5,826 bases of DNA from Bacillota bacterium (GCA_017420625.1 JAFOIR010000425.1:1-5826); one strand, 5' to 3'. Counted from the stretch's first letter, positions 1 to 5,567 are shown. Made by a program: numbers and translations. Notes: generated by a model not told the origin, from the sequence alone.

Positions 1-67
1 AGCCAAAGGTCTCAACATCCTTACACAGATAGAGCACCCGGGCGATCATCTCATTACGCAGGAAAGA

Positions 68-696
68 ATGAAAGGATTAGTCCGAAAAGACCTGAAATTA
101 CTGGCGAAGATGGACAACAGGATATTTGTTATTGTTCTATATGCCTTCGCCATCTCCATCGCTTTTTTCGGAAACGCAGATATATATGCGCTTCAATCTA
201 CGTTATTCTTTTCTCTTTTTTAGGGATGCATCTCATGATGACGCTTACCTATGATGGGATGAGTTCCTGGAAAGAATACGAGATGACACTTCCGCTCTCG
301 GTAAAACAAATCGTCGGAAGCAAATATCTGTCCTGCCTCGCCGGTCTGCCTGTCAGTTTAGTTGGAACGATAGTGATTTATCTGATCCGGTGGATTGTAT
401 ACCATACTTTTCCGGCTGATCTATTCAGGATTTCTATGATGTTCGCTGTCATTATGCCTCTTCTATGGTGTTCTCTTTGTTTAGCCCTGGCACAGTGGAT
501 CGGGTACATGAATATTCAGTATGTAAGAATCATGGGTATGATGCTTGCCCTTTACCTGCTGCGAGGTTCAAAAAGCATTAATCCTGGAAGTTTGACATCC
601 GTCCTTCGCTACCCCGTAATAATAATCATTCTGCTTTTTGGAATCGTTGCTCTTTCATACATTCTTTGTGTCATCGGGTATGCAAGAAAAAAATAA
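68..696 (+). pseudogene. ABC-2 type transporter permease, disrupted by a frameshift
   Basis: This is an integral-membrane subunit of a small ABC-2 type transporter (ABC2_membrane_5-like), of the kind that pairs with a separate ATPase. The 5' part starts at ATG 68 after AGGA at 60-63 and reads MKGLVRKDLKLL, a typical start for the family, then a membrane segment, and stops at TAG 221-223 after 51 codons. The next frame back (starting at TTA 220) continues with the family's cytoplasmic signature: YDGMSSWKEYEMTLPLSVKQ, then IVGSKYL. It carries about five more hydrophobic segments and ends at TAA 694-696. Joining the two frames at the T6 tract (216-221) gives about 209 residues, the usual family length. 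Adding one T would restore CTT TTT TTA GGG ATG. So this is a one-base deletion, a phase-variable tract or a sequencing error. Bases 1-67 could hold the end of an upstream gene (frame 3 stops at TAG 30-32), but the product cannot be told. Confidence 0.8.
226..696 (+). CDS. Downstream open fragment of the frameshifted ABC-2 permease
   Basis: This is the 156-codon 3' part of the broken permease, listed because an automatic annotation would call it as a gene. It lacks the N-terminal cytoplasmic stretch and first membrane segment, which are encoded at 68-220 in another frame. It holds the conserved loop YDGMSSWKEYE...LPLSVKQIVGSKYL (about residues 9-35), then hydrophobic segments near residues 40-57, 68-90, 98-112 and 130-152, with a basic tail (ARKK). 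ATG 226 directly abuts AGGG (222-225), too close for initiation. ATG 235 is 9 nt from the same AGGG and could allow re-initiation just after the TAG at 221-223. A split protein translated that way is possible but unproven. Confidence 0.5.
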   Translation: MHLMMTLTYDGMSSWKEYEMTLPLSVKQIVGSKYLSCLAGLPVSLVGTIVIYLIRWIVYHTFPADLFRISMMFAVIMPLLWCSLCLALAQWIGYMNIQYVRIMGMMLALYLLRGSKSINPGSLTSVLRYPVIIIILLFGIVALSYILCVIGYARKK

Positions 697-715
697 CCAT
701 TTCATAATACAACGA

Positions 716-764
716 GTAAGCTCCCGGGCGCCGGCGTAAAGCCGATGAGCGGGAGCTTGCTTTA
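716..764. terminator. Hairpin terminator between permease and relaxase genes, probably bidirectional
   Basis: AAGCTCCCG (718-726) pairs perfectly with CGGGAGCTT (750-758). A G-U and a G-C pair extend the stem to 716/760. Inside it, CGGC (732-735) pairs with GCCG (741-744). It lies 20 nt after the permease stop and 7 nt after the minus-strand relaxase stop, as expected for a terminator between convergent genes. The T-rich tail is modest (TTTAT at 761-765 on +; ACTCGTTGT on -), so efficiency is uncertain. Confidence 0.65.
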
Positions 765-766
765 TA

Positions 767-2017
767 TCATCGTTCCGCTTCCAAGCTCCGAGTCATCTTT
801 GACCTGCGGCTGCGGTTAAGCTGGTCTGCTTCGACCTTCTTAGCCCTGAGATCCGCCAGCAGCGACTTCCTTGCCGCCTCCCGGATCGGCTTCATCTGTC
901 TCTCTTTTATTTCCGGATCATGAAGCATCCTGTCAAGTCTTGCTGTAATCCCTCTCGTCATGCCACGGAATTTCTCCATGAGATCTCCCAGGACATGCTT
1001 CACGACTGATTTCGCTTTATCAGAAAGCCGTCTGTCGGCGTCCACATCATGATCCCGGAAATCCATGATAATACCGAAGTCGGAATTCCGAGTTTCCTCT
1101 GTTACGACTTCTGACACTGCTTCGACCGCCTTGTCATATGCAGCCTCAGAGACCTCATTGATCATCGTCTCAATATCCTCGATCTTCATTGTCAGCTGAT
1201 CGAGATCCTCCTGCGCTTCCTGGATCTCCCGGCCTTGTTCGACCATCCTTTCTTTCTGCCGCATCATGATATAGTCCTGCTTCTCCAGATAAGCCCGTCC
1301 GCCATACTCCGGTTCATGATCCAGATGCAGGCCGTGTTTTCTGCAGATATCGAAAAGCATCTCCCGGCAGGCGGCATCGAATGTCTTTTTCCGGTTGTTC
1401 ATCTTGCCCGGTTTCTGGTCTGGATACGGCAGTTCAAAGCCCAGGGCTTCCAACGCTTTTTCCTGCTGCGGTGCAACCTCCCCGTAACGATTTTCGCAAT
1501 CAAAGACATGACGCTCATGGATGTGTGGCGTCGCTTCGTCAAGATGCAGCGACCAGTCCAGGATGTGGATGTGGTCACCGAAGCGGCGCTCAAATTCTTC
1601 AAAGAACTCTACCGCAATTTCTGCGAGTACCGCCGGGGAGACGGACTTCTCCATGGTGCCGATCTGAATCAGCGATTCCTCCGGACAGGTCTTTTTATCC
1701 CGCCAGAGATCTTCAGTTGATCGATCTCTATTTGAATGTCCCGCCTTCCGGTTTCGCTCATGCTGCGCTTCACAGAAATCATCATAATGCTCCGAATAGA
1801 AAGCCCTCTCGATCTGCTCAAAGGAGTAAACGATTCGATCCTCCTGCTCCTGATCTATCGGAAAATGAAATCCCTGGTAGCAGTCCCAGTAGACATTCTG
1901 TTTCGCACGTTCCTGGTCGATGTGTTCACTGTTTTCCAGATCAAACCGTCGGTCGTTATGCCTGGGATTATAGGCTCCATGTCTGCCCGACCGGCCATTG
2001 TGTCTTGTCAATTTCAT
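767..2017 (-). CDS. mob: MobV (Pre/Mob family) relaxase, plasmid recombination/mobilization protein
   Basis: This 416-aa protein is a predicted DNA relaxase that would nick oriT and pilot the single strand during conjugative mobilization. Seen: motif I YNPRHNDRRF (residues 16-25), where H20 aligns with the catalytic histidine (His22) known for MobM of pMV158; then the family pattern I-D-x-E-R-x-K-x-N-V (33-42); and motif III HLDEATPHIH (158-167), whose H158, E161, H165 and H167 match the metal-binding HxDExxPHxH signature. Residues about 242-290 are Glu/Lys/Gln-rich and probably coiled coil; the C-terminus is strongly basic (RSRRSK). ATG 2017 is preceded by AAAGGAA (2027-2033, 9-nt gap). The length suits an intact MobV protein. 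No clear promoter is seen in the 279 bp upstream, so it may be read through from the upstream genes. The exact substrate site is inferred, not shown. Confidence 0.92.
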   Translation of the reverse strand: MKLTRHNGRSGRHGAYNPRHNDRRFDLENSEHIDQERAKQNVYWDCYQGFHFPIDQEQEDRIVYSFEQIERAFYSEHYDDFCEAQHERNRKAGHSNRDRSTEDLWRDKKTCPEESLIQIGTMEKSVSPAVLAEIAVEFFEEFERRFGDHIHILDWSLHLDEATPHIHERHVFDCENRYGEVAPQQEKALEALGFELPYPDQKPGKMNNRKKTFDAACREMLFDICRKHGLHLDHEPEYGGRAYLEKQDYIMMRQKERMVEQGREIQEAQEDLDQLTMKIEDIETMINEVSEAAYDKAVEAVSEVVTEETRNSDFGIIMDFRDHDVDADRRLSDKAKSVVKHVLGDLMEKFRGMTRGITARLDRMLHDPEIKERQMKPIREAARKSLLADLRAKKVEADQLNRSRRSKMTRSLEAER

Positions 2018-2049
2018 CTATAACAATTCCTTTCTTTTTTCAAAACCAT
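2014..2049 (-). CDS. Possible 11-codon leader ORF coupled to the relaxase gene
   Basis: On the minus strand ATG 2049 follows AGGGAG (2055-2060, 5- to 6-nt gap) and encodes MVLKKERNCYR. Its TGA (2016-2014) overlaps the relaxase ATG (2017-2015) as ATGA. That arrangement is typical of translational coupling. The frame is also open further upstream, with an in-frame ATG twelve codons earlier. It is short enough to be chance. Confidence 0.25.
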   Translation of the reverse strand: MVLKKERNCYR

Positions 2050-2105
2050 GTTTTCTCCCTGCCTTATCAAATTCACAAAAGGCATGTGTTTGTCGGCAGG
2101 TAATA

Positions 2106-2157
2106 CCCAGTACGAAGTGTCGATTCTCAACACTTCACTGGGCAGGGCTGCCGCCCT
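2106..2157. other. Candidate origin of transfer (oriT) upstream of the relaxase gene
   Basis: CCCAGT (2106-2111) and GAAGTGT (2114-2120) pair with ACACTTC (2130-2136) and ACTGGG (2137-2142). This makes a 13-bp stem with a 2-nt AC bulge and a 9-nt loop. Directly after it, AGGGC (2144-2148) pairs with GCCCT (2153-2157) around a 4-nt loop. Relaxases of this class usually act on inverted repeats just upstream of their own gene, and this sits about 90 bp from the relaxase start. In pMV158 the nick lies in or beside such a hairpin loop; the nick position here cannot be fixed by eye. Confidence 0.55.
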
Positions 2158-2168
2158 TGACCCGCTTT

Positions 2169-2205
2169 CCGGTTCCGGAGGTTCTTAACACCACTCCGAA
2201 ACCGG
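2169..2205. repeat. Inverted repeat, 12-bp stem with one mismatch
   Basis: CCGGTTCCGGAG (2169-2180) faces CTCCGAAACCGG (2194-2205). Eleven of twelve positions pair (the exception is C2175 with A2199) and the loop is 13 nt. It follows the candidate oriT hairpins within the same noncoding stretch and may belong to the relaxosome binding region. Confidence 0.7.
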
Positions 2206-2253
2206 GGGAGCTGCTTCACGGCCTTCACCGCAGCTTCTTCCTTCGCTGCTTTA

Positions 2254-2292
2254 ACAGGGACGTGACACGTCCCTGTCAGTATCGGACAGGGA
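2254..2292. repeat. Three-arm inverted-repeat cluster with mutually exclusive pairings
   Basis: ACAGGGACGTG (2254-2264) and CACGTCCCTGT (2266-2276) form a perfect 11-bp palindrome with one central base. The middle arm TCCCTGTC (2270-2277) also pairs perfectly with GACAGGGA (2285-2292) across a 7-nt loop, so only one hairpin can form at a time. The cluster ends 4 nt beyond the minus-strand stop of the 78-aa gene. It could act as a terminator or attenuator between that gene and the relaxase, or as part of oriT. There is no strong T-tract after either hairpin. Confidence 0.7.
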
Positions 2293-2296
2293 GAAA

Positions 2297-2533
2297 TCAC
2301 CATCGGAAGTCCTCCGGGATTCCCCTGCTGTCCAGATATTTTTGCCTGGCCTCTTCGCGCTCAGCATCAGTGCCCGCTGTGTTGTATTTCGTATAAAACT
2401 CGCGCTCACACATGGTATTCAGTTTTCGCTCCAGATCTATTCGGATCTTCGCTTCATTTTCATCGAATCCGAAAAGATGGAACTTGATCAGATCGATGAA
2501 AAGCTCATACGATATCTGTACGTTTTTCTGCAT
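2297..2533 (-). CDS. Small conserved-looking protein of unknown function (78 aa)
   Basis: The function is not known to me. The protein starts MQKNVQISYELFIDLIKFHL, continues with a charged helical middle (DENEAKIRIDLERKLNT, about 24-40), then a region rich in Glu, Arg and Lys (about 43-68), and ends GIPEDFRW. It has no signal peptide or membrane segment and looks like a soluble, mainly helical protein. It resembles short proteins that I recall between a RepA-like ATPase gene and a MobV relaxase gene in other Clostridia elements, some oddly named complexin-2 in databases; that is memory, not a search result. ATG 2533 has a good GGAG/GAGGA site at 2540-2545, about 6 nt upstream. The position after mobC and the ATPase suggests an accessory role in mobilization or replication. 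Confidence 0.8.
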   Translation of the reverse strand: MQKNVQISYELFIDLIKFHLFGFDENEAKIRIDLERKLNTMCEREFYTKYNTAGTDAEREEARQKYLDSRGIPEDFRW

Positions 2534-2545
2534 CTGTCTCTCCTC

Positions 2546-2627
2546 TGTGACAGTTGTGACGGCTGTGACAGTTTTTTCTATAGCGGTCCGGTATCCGTAA
2601 AACCGTCGCAGCTGTCACAGCCGTCAC
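2546..2627. repeat. Iteron-like TGTGAC repeats forming a perfect 16-bp inverted repeat
   Basis: Three tandem 9-bp units lie at 2546-2554 (TGTGACAGT), 2555-2563 (TGTGACGGC) and 2564-2572 (TGTGACAGT). Two more related units lie in opposite orientation at 2610-2627. GTGACGGCTGTGACAG (2556-2571) is perfectly complementary to CTGTCACAGCCGTCAC (2612-2627), with a 40-nt spacer that starts with T6 and contains a weaker pair, CGGT (2584-2587) with ACCG (2602-2605). The block fills the gap between the RepA-like ATPase stop and the 78-aa gene. It could be a replication-origin iteron set, or a stem-loop in the operon mRNA. Confidence 0.75.
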
Positions 2628-2632
2628 GCTTA

Positions 2633-3865
2633 TCATTCTTTCTTTTCTGTTTCTTCCTTCGGCTTCATCTTCGTCAGCTTGATGCATCTGCCGAAATGAG
2701 ACCTCGTGCTTTCATACCGGATGCCGTATTCATTGAACAGTCGTTCCGCACTGACATTCAGCTTTCGCCCGAGCGAGTTTGCTGCGATGGTGATATTCGG
2801 ATCTATCTTCTTCAGATCTTTCAGAAGCATGGAAGCAGGTCCTTCATATCCAATCGTGTTATCAGTGAATATTCCCGAAACTGCTTCCAGCACCGGATCC
2901 GGTGGTTCCTTCCAGGGCTCGGTCTCAGCGGAAACGAATTTCCAGAAGCATCTCTCCTGATTAAATTCCAGACTCAGTTCCTGATCCTGCTGGTCCCTGC
3001 CAACAATAGAGAGGACAGCCGTCCTGTCCGTTCTCTTCTTCTTTTTCAGGACAAATGCCCCGTCAGCTGCACCCAAAAGACCATTCGTGCCGGAGATCAT
3101 ATCGAAGCTGTCCTCCGCTTCCATCTTCCTCGTATGATGCACGATCAGGAAGCAGATACCGTGCTTATCAGCGAAAGCTTTCAGGCTCTTGATCACCTCG
3201 TAGTCCTTGGCATAGCTGTACTGCTCGCCGCTAAGTTCGCGGATCCTTTGCAGGGTATCGATGATGATAAGCACCGTATCCGGATGTCTGGTAATGAATT
3301 GCTCCATCTGTGCCTCAAGCCCATCTGCCATGCTCCTGGCATCTGTCGCAAGGTACAGACTGTCGGTACCCTCTACATCAAACATCCGGGACAGCCGTTT
3401 CTGGAGTCTTGCATAGTCATCTTCAAGAGCCAGATATAGGACAGAACCTTGCCTCACCGGATACTCCCAAAGCGGGATCCCAGCCGCGACATGATAGGCC
3501 AGCTGTGCCATAAAGAAGGATTTCCCGACCTTTGGCGATCCGGCAAAGATATAGGTTCCGGGATAGAGAAGCCCCTCCACGACCGGCGCCTTCGGCTCGT
3601 ACACCCGGTCGTAAAGCTCCGTCATGGAGACTTCCTGGAGGGAGCTCTTCTCCAGATTCTTTTCAATATCCTCTGCAGCTCCAGATTCGATCAGATCTGG
3701 ATTCGGAGTGACAGAATTTGATCCCTGATGAGCCTCTGGCACGGCAATTTTTTCATTGCCGGCCGGGGCAGCATTTGGTATACTGATCTCGGAGTTACAT
3801 AGATGCTGTCCCGTGGCTGCGCCAACAACCACATCCGGGGCGGCATTTTCCTTTTTTAATGTCAT
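2633..3865 (-). CDS. RepA-like RecA-fold AAA ATPase (AAA_25 type)
   Basis: This 410-aa protein is a predicted hexameric ATPase of the RepA/RSF1010-like branch, often replicative helicases of small mobilizable replicons. Seen: an N-terminal low-complexity stretch (about 1-80); a Walker A motif GSPKVGKS (109-116), with K115 and S116 as nucleotide-binding residues; the strand VLYLALEDD (142-150), supplying the acidic residues after Walker A; Walker B VLIIIDTL (198-205) with D203; and IVHHTRK (241-247), a typical sensor-like strand of this family. The C-terminal 70 or so residues (about 327-396) look like a small helical or winged-helix DNA-binding domain. The start ATG 3865 overlaps the mobC stop as ATGA, which supports it over the internal M81. 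It may replicate the excised circle from the neighbouring repeats, but a purely regulatory or accessory role is possible because no separate Rep initiator or primase is seen. Confidence 0.85.
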   Translation of the reverse strand: MTLKKENAAPDVVVGAATGQHLCNSEISIPNAAPAGNEKIAVPEAHQGSNSVTPNPDLIESGAAEDIEKNLEKSSLQEVSMTELYDRVYEPKAPVVEGLLYPGTYIFAGSPKVGKSFFMAQLAYHVAAGIPLWEYPVRQGSVLYLALEDDYARLQKRLSRMFDVEGTDSLYLATDARSMADGLEAQMEQFITRHPDTVLIIIDTLQRIRELSGEQYSYAKDYEVIKSLKAFADKHGICFLIVHHTRKMEAEDSFDMISGTNGLLGAADGAFVLKKKKRTDRTAVLSIVGRDQQDQELSLEFNQERCFWKFVSAETEPWKEPPDPVLEAVSGIFTDNTIGYEGPASMLLKDLKKIDPNITIAANSLGRKLNVSAERLFNEYGIRYESTRSHFGRCIKLTKMKPKEETEKKE

Positions 3866-4188
3866 ACGCTTTTCTCCTTCATTTCGTTCATCACCTCGGT
3901 CATGAATCGGATGAGATCGAGCAAATAAGGGCTCACATTCCCTCCTGCCGCGATCCTCTCCAGTTCTGACCGTATTGCTGCCATCTCATCCTTCAGGGCT
4001 TTGTAGACCTTCGGATTCCCTTGCACCATGACATCCCTGTTCAGGAGCCTCGCGGCAATGAAATCCCGCTTGCACAGCCCGGAGATGTGAACCATCCGTT
4101 CGAACAGTTCATCTTCCTCCGGCGACATGTTGAAAGTCACTGCCTTGCTCCTCCAGTTGCCGTGTTCATCCAGCTTTCTCTTCGACAT
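3862..4188 (-). CDS. mobC: MobC-like relaxosome accessory protein
   Basis: This 108-aa protein probably binds oriT and helps the relaxase open or select DNA. The N-terminal part fits a ribbon-helix-helix fold: basic start (MSKRKLDEHGNWRSK), strand KAVTFNM (15-21), helix PEEDELFERMVHI (23-35), turn SGLCK (36-40), and second helix RDFIAARLL (41-49). The C-terminal half is helical (YKALKDEMAAIRSELERI, 62-79) and may form a coiled coil. ATG 4188 was chosen because AAAGGAGG (4197-4204) sits 8 nt upstream and the reading frame from the earlier ATG at 4332 is only int antiframe. It overlaps the end of int by 23 nt and the ATPase start by 4 nt. The family is divergent, so MobC is a class assignment rather than proof. 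Confidence 0.8.
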   Translation of the reverse strand: MSKRKLDEHGNWRSKAVTFNMSPEEDELFERMVHISGLCKRDFIAARLLNRDVMVQGNPKVYKALKDEMAAIRSELERIAAGGNVSPYLLDLIRFMTEVMNEMKEKSV

Positions 4189-5296
4189 CGTCTTTGCCTC
4201 CTTTACTGTTTTCCTCTTTCGTGTCCAGTACCCGCGCATCATTGAGCCGGTCTGCCATTTCTGTCTGCACTGTAGGGAACAGGTGTGCATACCGATACGT
4301 GATCTTCTCCGCCTCATGTCCGACGCGTTCACCGATCGCCAGAGCCGAAAAGCCCATGTTGATCAGGAGCGATACGTGGGAATGACGGATATCATGGACG
4401 CGGATCTTCTTGACACCGCTCGCCTTGCAGCCGCGGACCATTTCGTGGTTGAGATAGTACTTCGTAACCGGGAAGATCCTTTCATCCGGATGCACCTGAT
4501 AAAGCTGCCGCAGATAATCCTGCATCTCCTCACAGAGAAACTCCGGCATCTTGATCGTCCGGTTACTCTTGGCCGTTTTCGGGCTTGTAACAATATCCTT
4601 GCCCTTCATCCGATGGTAGGTCTTGCTGATCGTGACTGTCTGCGTTTTGAAATCGAAGTCCGCCGGTGTAAGCGCCAGCAGCTCGCCTTCCCGGATCCCA
4701 GTCCAGTAGAGCATCTCGAAAGCGTAATAGGATACCGGCTTGTCCATCACTGCTTCCGCGAACTTCAGATATTCTTCCTTCGTCCAGAAATCCATTTCCT
4801 TCGGAATCTCTTTTCCGAGTGTTCCTGCCACCCTTGCCGGATTCACCGGAAGCTTGTAATACTTCACGGCATGATTGAATATCGCAGACAACTGGGCATG
4901 GACTGAGCGGAGATAATCCGGAGAGTATCCTTTGCCGTCCTTATCCCGGTAGGCCATGAGCTTGTTCTGCCAGGCGATCACTTCCTTCGCATCGATCTCC
5001 GCGATCTTCCGGTGTCCAAAATAAGGAAGGAGCTTCGTCCGGATCATATGATCCTTCGTCTCCCAGGTGCTTGCCTTCAGCCGCGGTTTCCGGTCGGCTT
5101 CATACAGCTCGCAGAAGCTGGCGAAGGTCATATCCAGTTTGGATTCCTTCTTCAGCATGGTCTCCCATTCCCACTGCTGGGCCTCCCGTTTGGTCTTGAA
5201 GCCGCGCTTCTGGGTCTGCTTCGGTTTCCCGGTCCAGTCTGTGTAGCGGTAGATCACCCGCCACGTGCCTTTTGCTTCATCTTTGTAAACTGCCAT
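4166..5296 (-). CDS. int: Tyrosine recombinase/integrase
   Basis: This 376-aa site-specific recombinase would integrate and excise the element. Domains in order: an N-terminal AP2-like arm-binding domain (about 1-46, GTWRVIYRYTD...KRGFKTKREAQQWE); a SAM-like core-binding domain (about 56-150); and a catalytic domain (about 170-350). Catalytic residues are all visible: R202 in TGIREGEL, K240 in TSPKTAKSNR, H301 and R304 in HDIRHSH, H327 in VGH, and nucleophile Y336 in YRYAHLF. The length is normal for Tn916-like and phage-like integrases. ATG 5296 fuses with the upstream stop as TAATG and has AAGGAG at 5308-5313, preferred over the longer start at 5332, which lies inside the upstream gene. It sits in the coupled operon between the xis-like gene and mobC. 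The attachment site is unknown; no tRNA gene is seen nearby. Confidence 0.95.
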   Translation of the reverse strand: MAVYKDEAKGTWRVIYRYTDWTGKPKQTQKRGFKTKREAQQWEWETMLKKESKLDMTFASFCELYEADRKPRLKASTWETKDHMIRTKLLPYFGHRKIAEIDAKEVIAWQNKLMAYRDKDGKGYSPDYLRSVHAQLSAIFNHAVKYYKLPVNPARVAGTLGKEIPKEMDFWTKEEYLKFAEAVMDKPVSYYAFEMLYWTGIREGELLALTPADFDFKTQTVTISKTYHRMKGKDIVTSPKTAKSNRTIKMPEFLCEEMQDYLRQLYQVHPDERIFPVTKYYLNHEMVRGCKASGVKKIRVHDIRHSHVSLLINMGFSALAIGERVGHEAEKITYRYAHLFPTVQTEMADRLNDARVLDTKEENSKGGKDDVEEKAG

Positions 5297-5493
5297 TATT
5301 GCTGGTTCTCCTTCCCGCCGTGGTAACGGCATCTTTCATAAAAATAATCTGCGTTGACTCTGCCCTGAACTGTGATATAGCCCATGCCTGCAAGCTCTTC
5401 ATTCAGCTGCCGGATGATCTTGTAAGCCTTCTGCCTGGAGATCTGCATCTCCTTCATCACCTGTTCTGCTCTTAAGAATCCTGATTCTCTCAA
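5296..5493 (-). CDS. Excisionase-like winged-helix DNA-binding protein, TTG start
   Basis: This 65-aa protein is of the type encoded just upstream of integrases in Firmicute elements, probably an excisionase or directionality factor. Seen: helix-turn-helix about residues 6-31 (FLRAEQVMKEMQISRQKAYK, then IIRQLNEEL), followed by a wing with GYITVQGRVNADYF (38-51) and a basic tail. The TTG start at 5493 is supported by GGGAGG (5501-5506) at a 7-nt gap; the next in-frame ATG is at residue 13 and would remove part of the HTH. The stop overlaps the integrase start by one base (TAATG), so the two are coupled. It is the first gene after the leftward promoter at 5539-5567. Function as an excisionase is inferred from family and position. 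Confidence 0.82.
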   Translation of the reverse strand: MRESGFLRAEQVMKEMQISRQKAYKIIRQLNEELAGMGYITVQGRVNADYFYERCRYHGGKENQQ

Positions 5494-5500
5494 GGTATCG

Positions 5501-5506
5501 CCTCCC
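5501..5506 (-). promoter_or_regulatory. Ribosome binding site fixing the TTG start of the xis-like gene
   Basis: GGGAGG on the minus strand lies 7 nt from TTG 5493. No ATG or GTG start is equally well placed, so this site decides the unusual start. Confidence 0.75.
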
Positions 5507-5538
5507 TTCTGGACTTAACTCTTTTTAGTTATGTTTGT

Positions 5539-5567
5539 ATTATAATAACTCTATTCCGTTAAGTCAA
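5539..5567 (-). promoter_or_regulatory. Leftward sigma-A promoter for the xis-int-mobC-ATPase operon
   Basis: On the minus strand TTGACT (5567-5562) and TATAAT (5544-5539) are separated by exactly 17 bp, a near-perfect consensus. The expected start point is about 5532. The dyad at 5546-5561 fills the spacer, so a bound repressor would block polymerase directly. Confidence 0.88.

Noticed and set aside
1..67. Possible end of an upstream ABC ATPase or regulator gene
   Set aside because: Only nine codons are available in frame 3 before TAG 30-32, and the other frames are open without motifs, so no product can be assigned.
1..696. A plus-strand frame open from base 1 through 696 in frame with the downstream permease fragment
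   Set aside because: Before 220 its translation is Arg/His/Tyr-rich and unlike a permease; the other frame gives the proper family N-terminus, so this is a shadow frame.
1235..1720. Plus-strand open frames across the relaxase, such as 1235-1720, 1381-2103 and 1736-2023
   Set aside because: They are antisense to a gene with clear relaxase motifs, lack good ribosome binding sites, and their translations show no domain pattern.
2546..2627. CRISPR array
   Set aside because: Units are only 9 bp, tandem without unique spacers, and no cas genes are present.
2342..3439. Long plus-strand open frame (365 codons) across the ATPase gene
   Set aside because: It is antisense to the ATPase with intact Walker motifs; the translation is Cys/Phe/Leu/Ser-rich with no recognisable fold.
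4127..4906. Plus-strand open frame (259 codons) across mobC and int
   Set aside because: It overlaps two genes with recognisable residues on the other strand and has no ribosome binding site or family pattern.
5296..5332. Longer integrase start at 5332
   Set aside because: The added 12 residues lie within the xis-like gene and look unlike an integrase N-terminus; ATG 5296 has coupling and a Shine-Dalgarno site.
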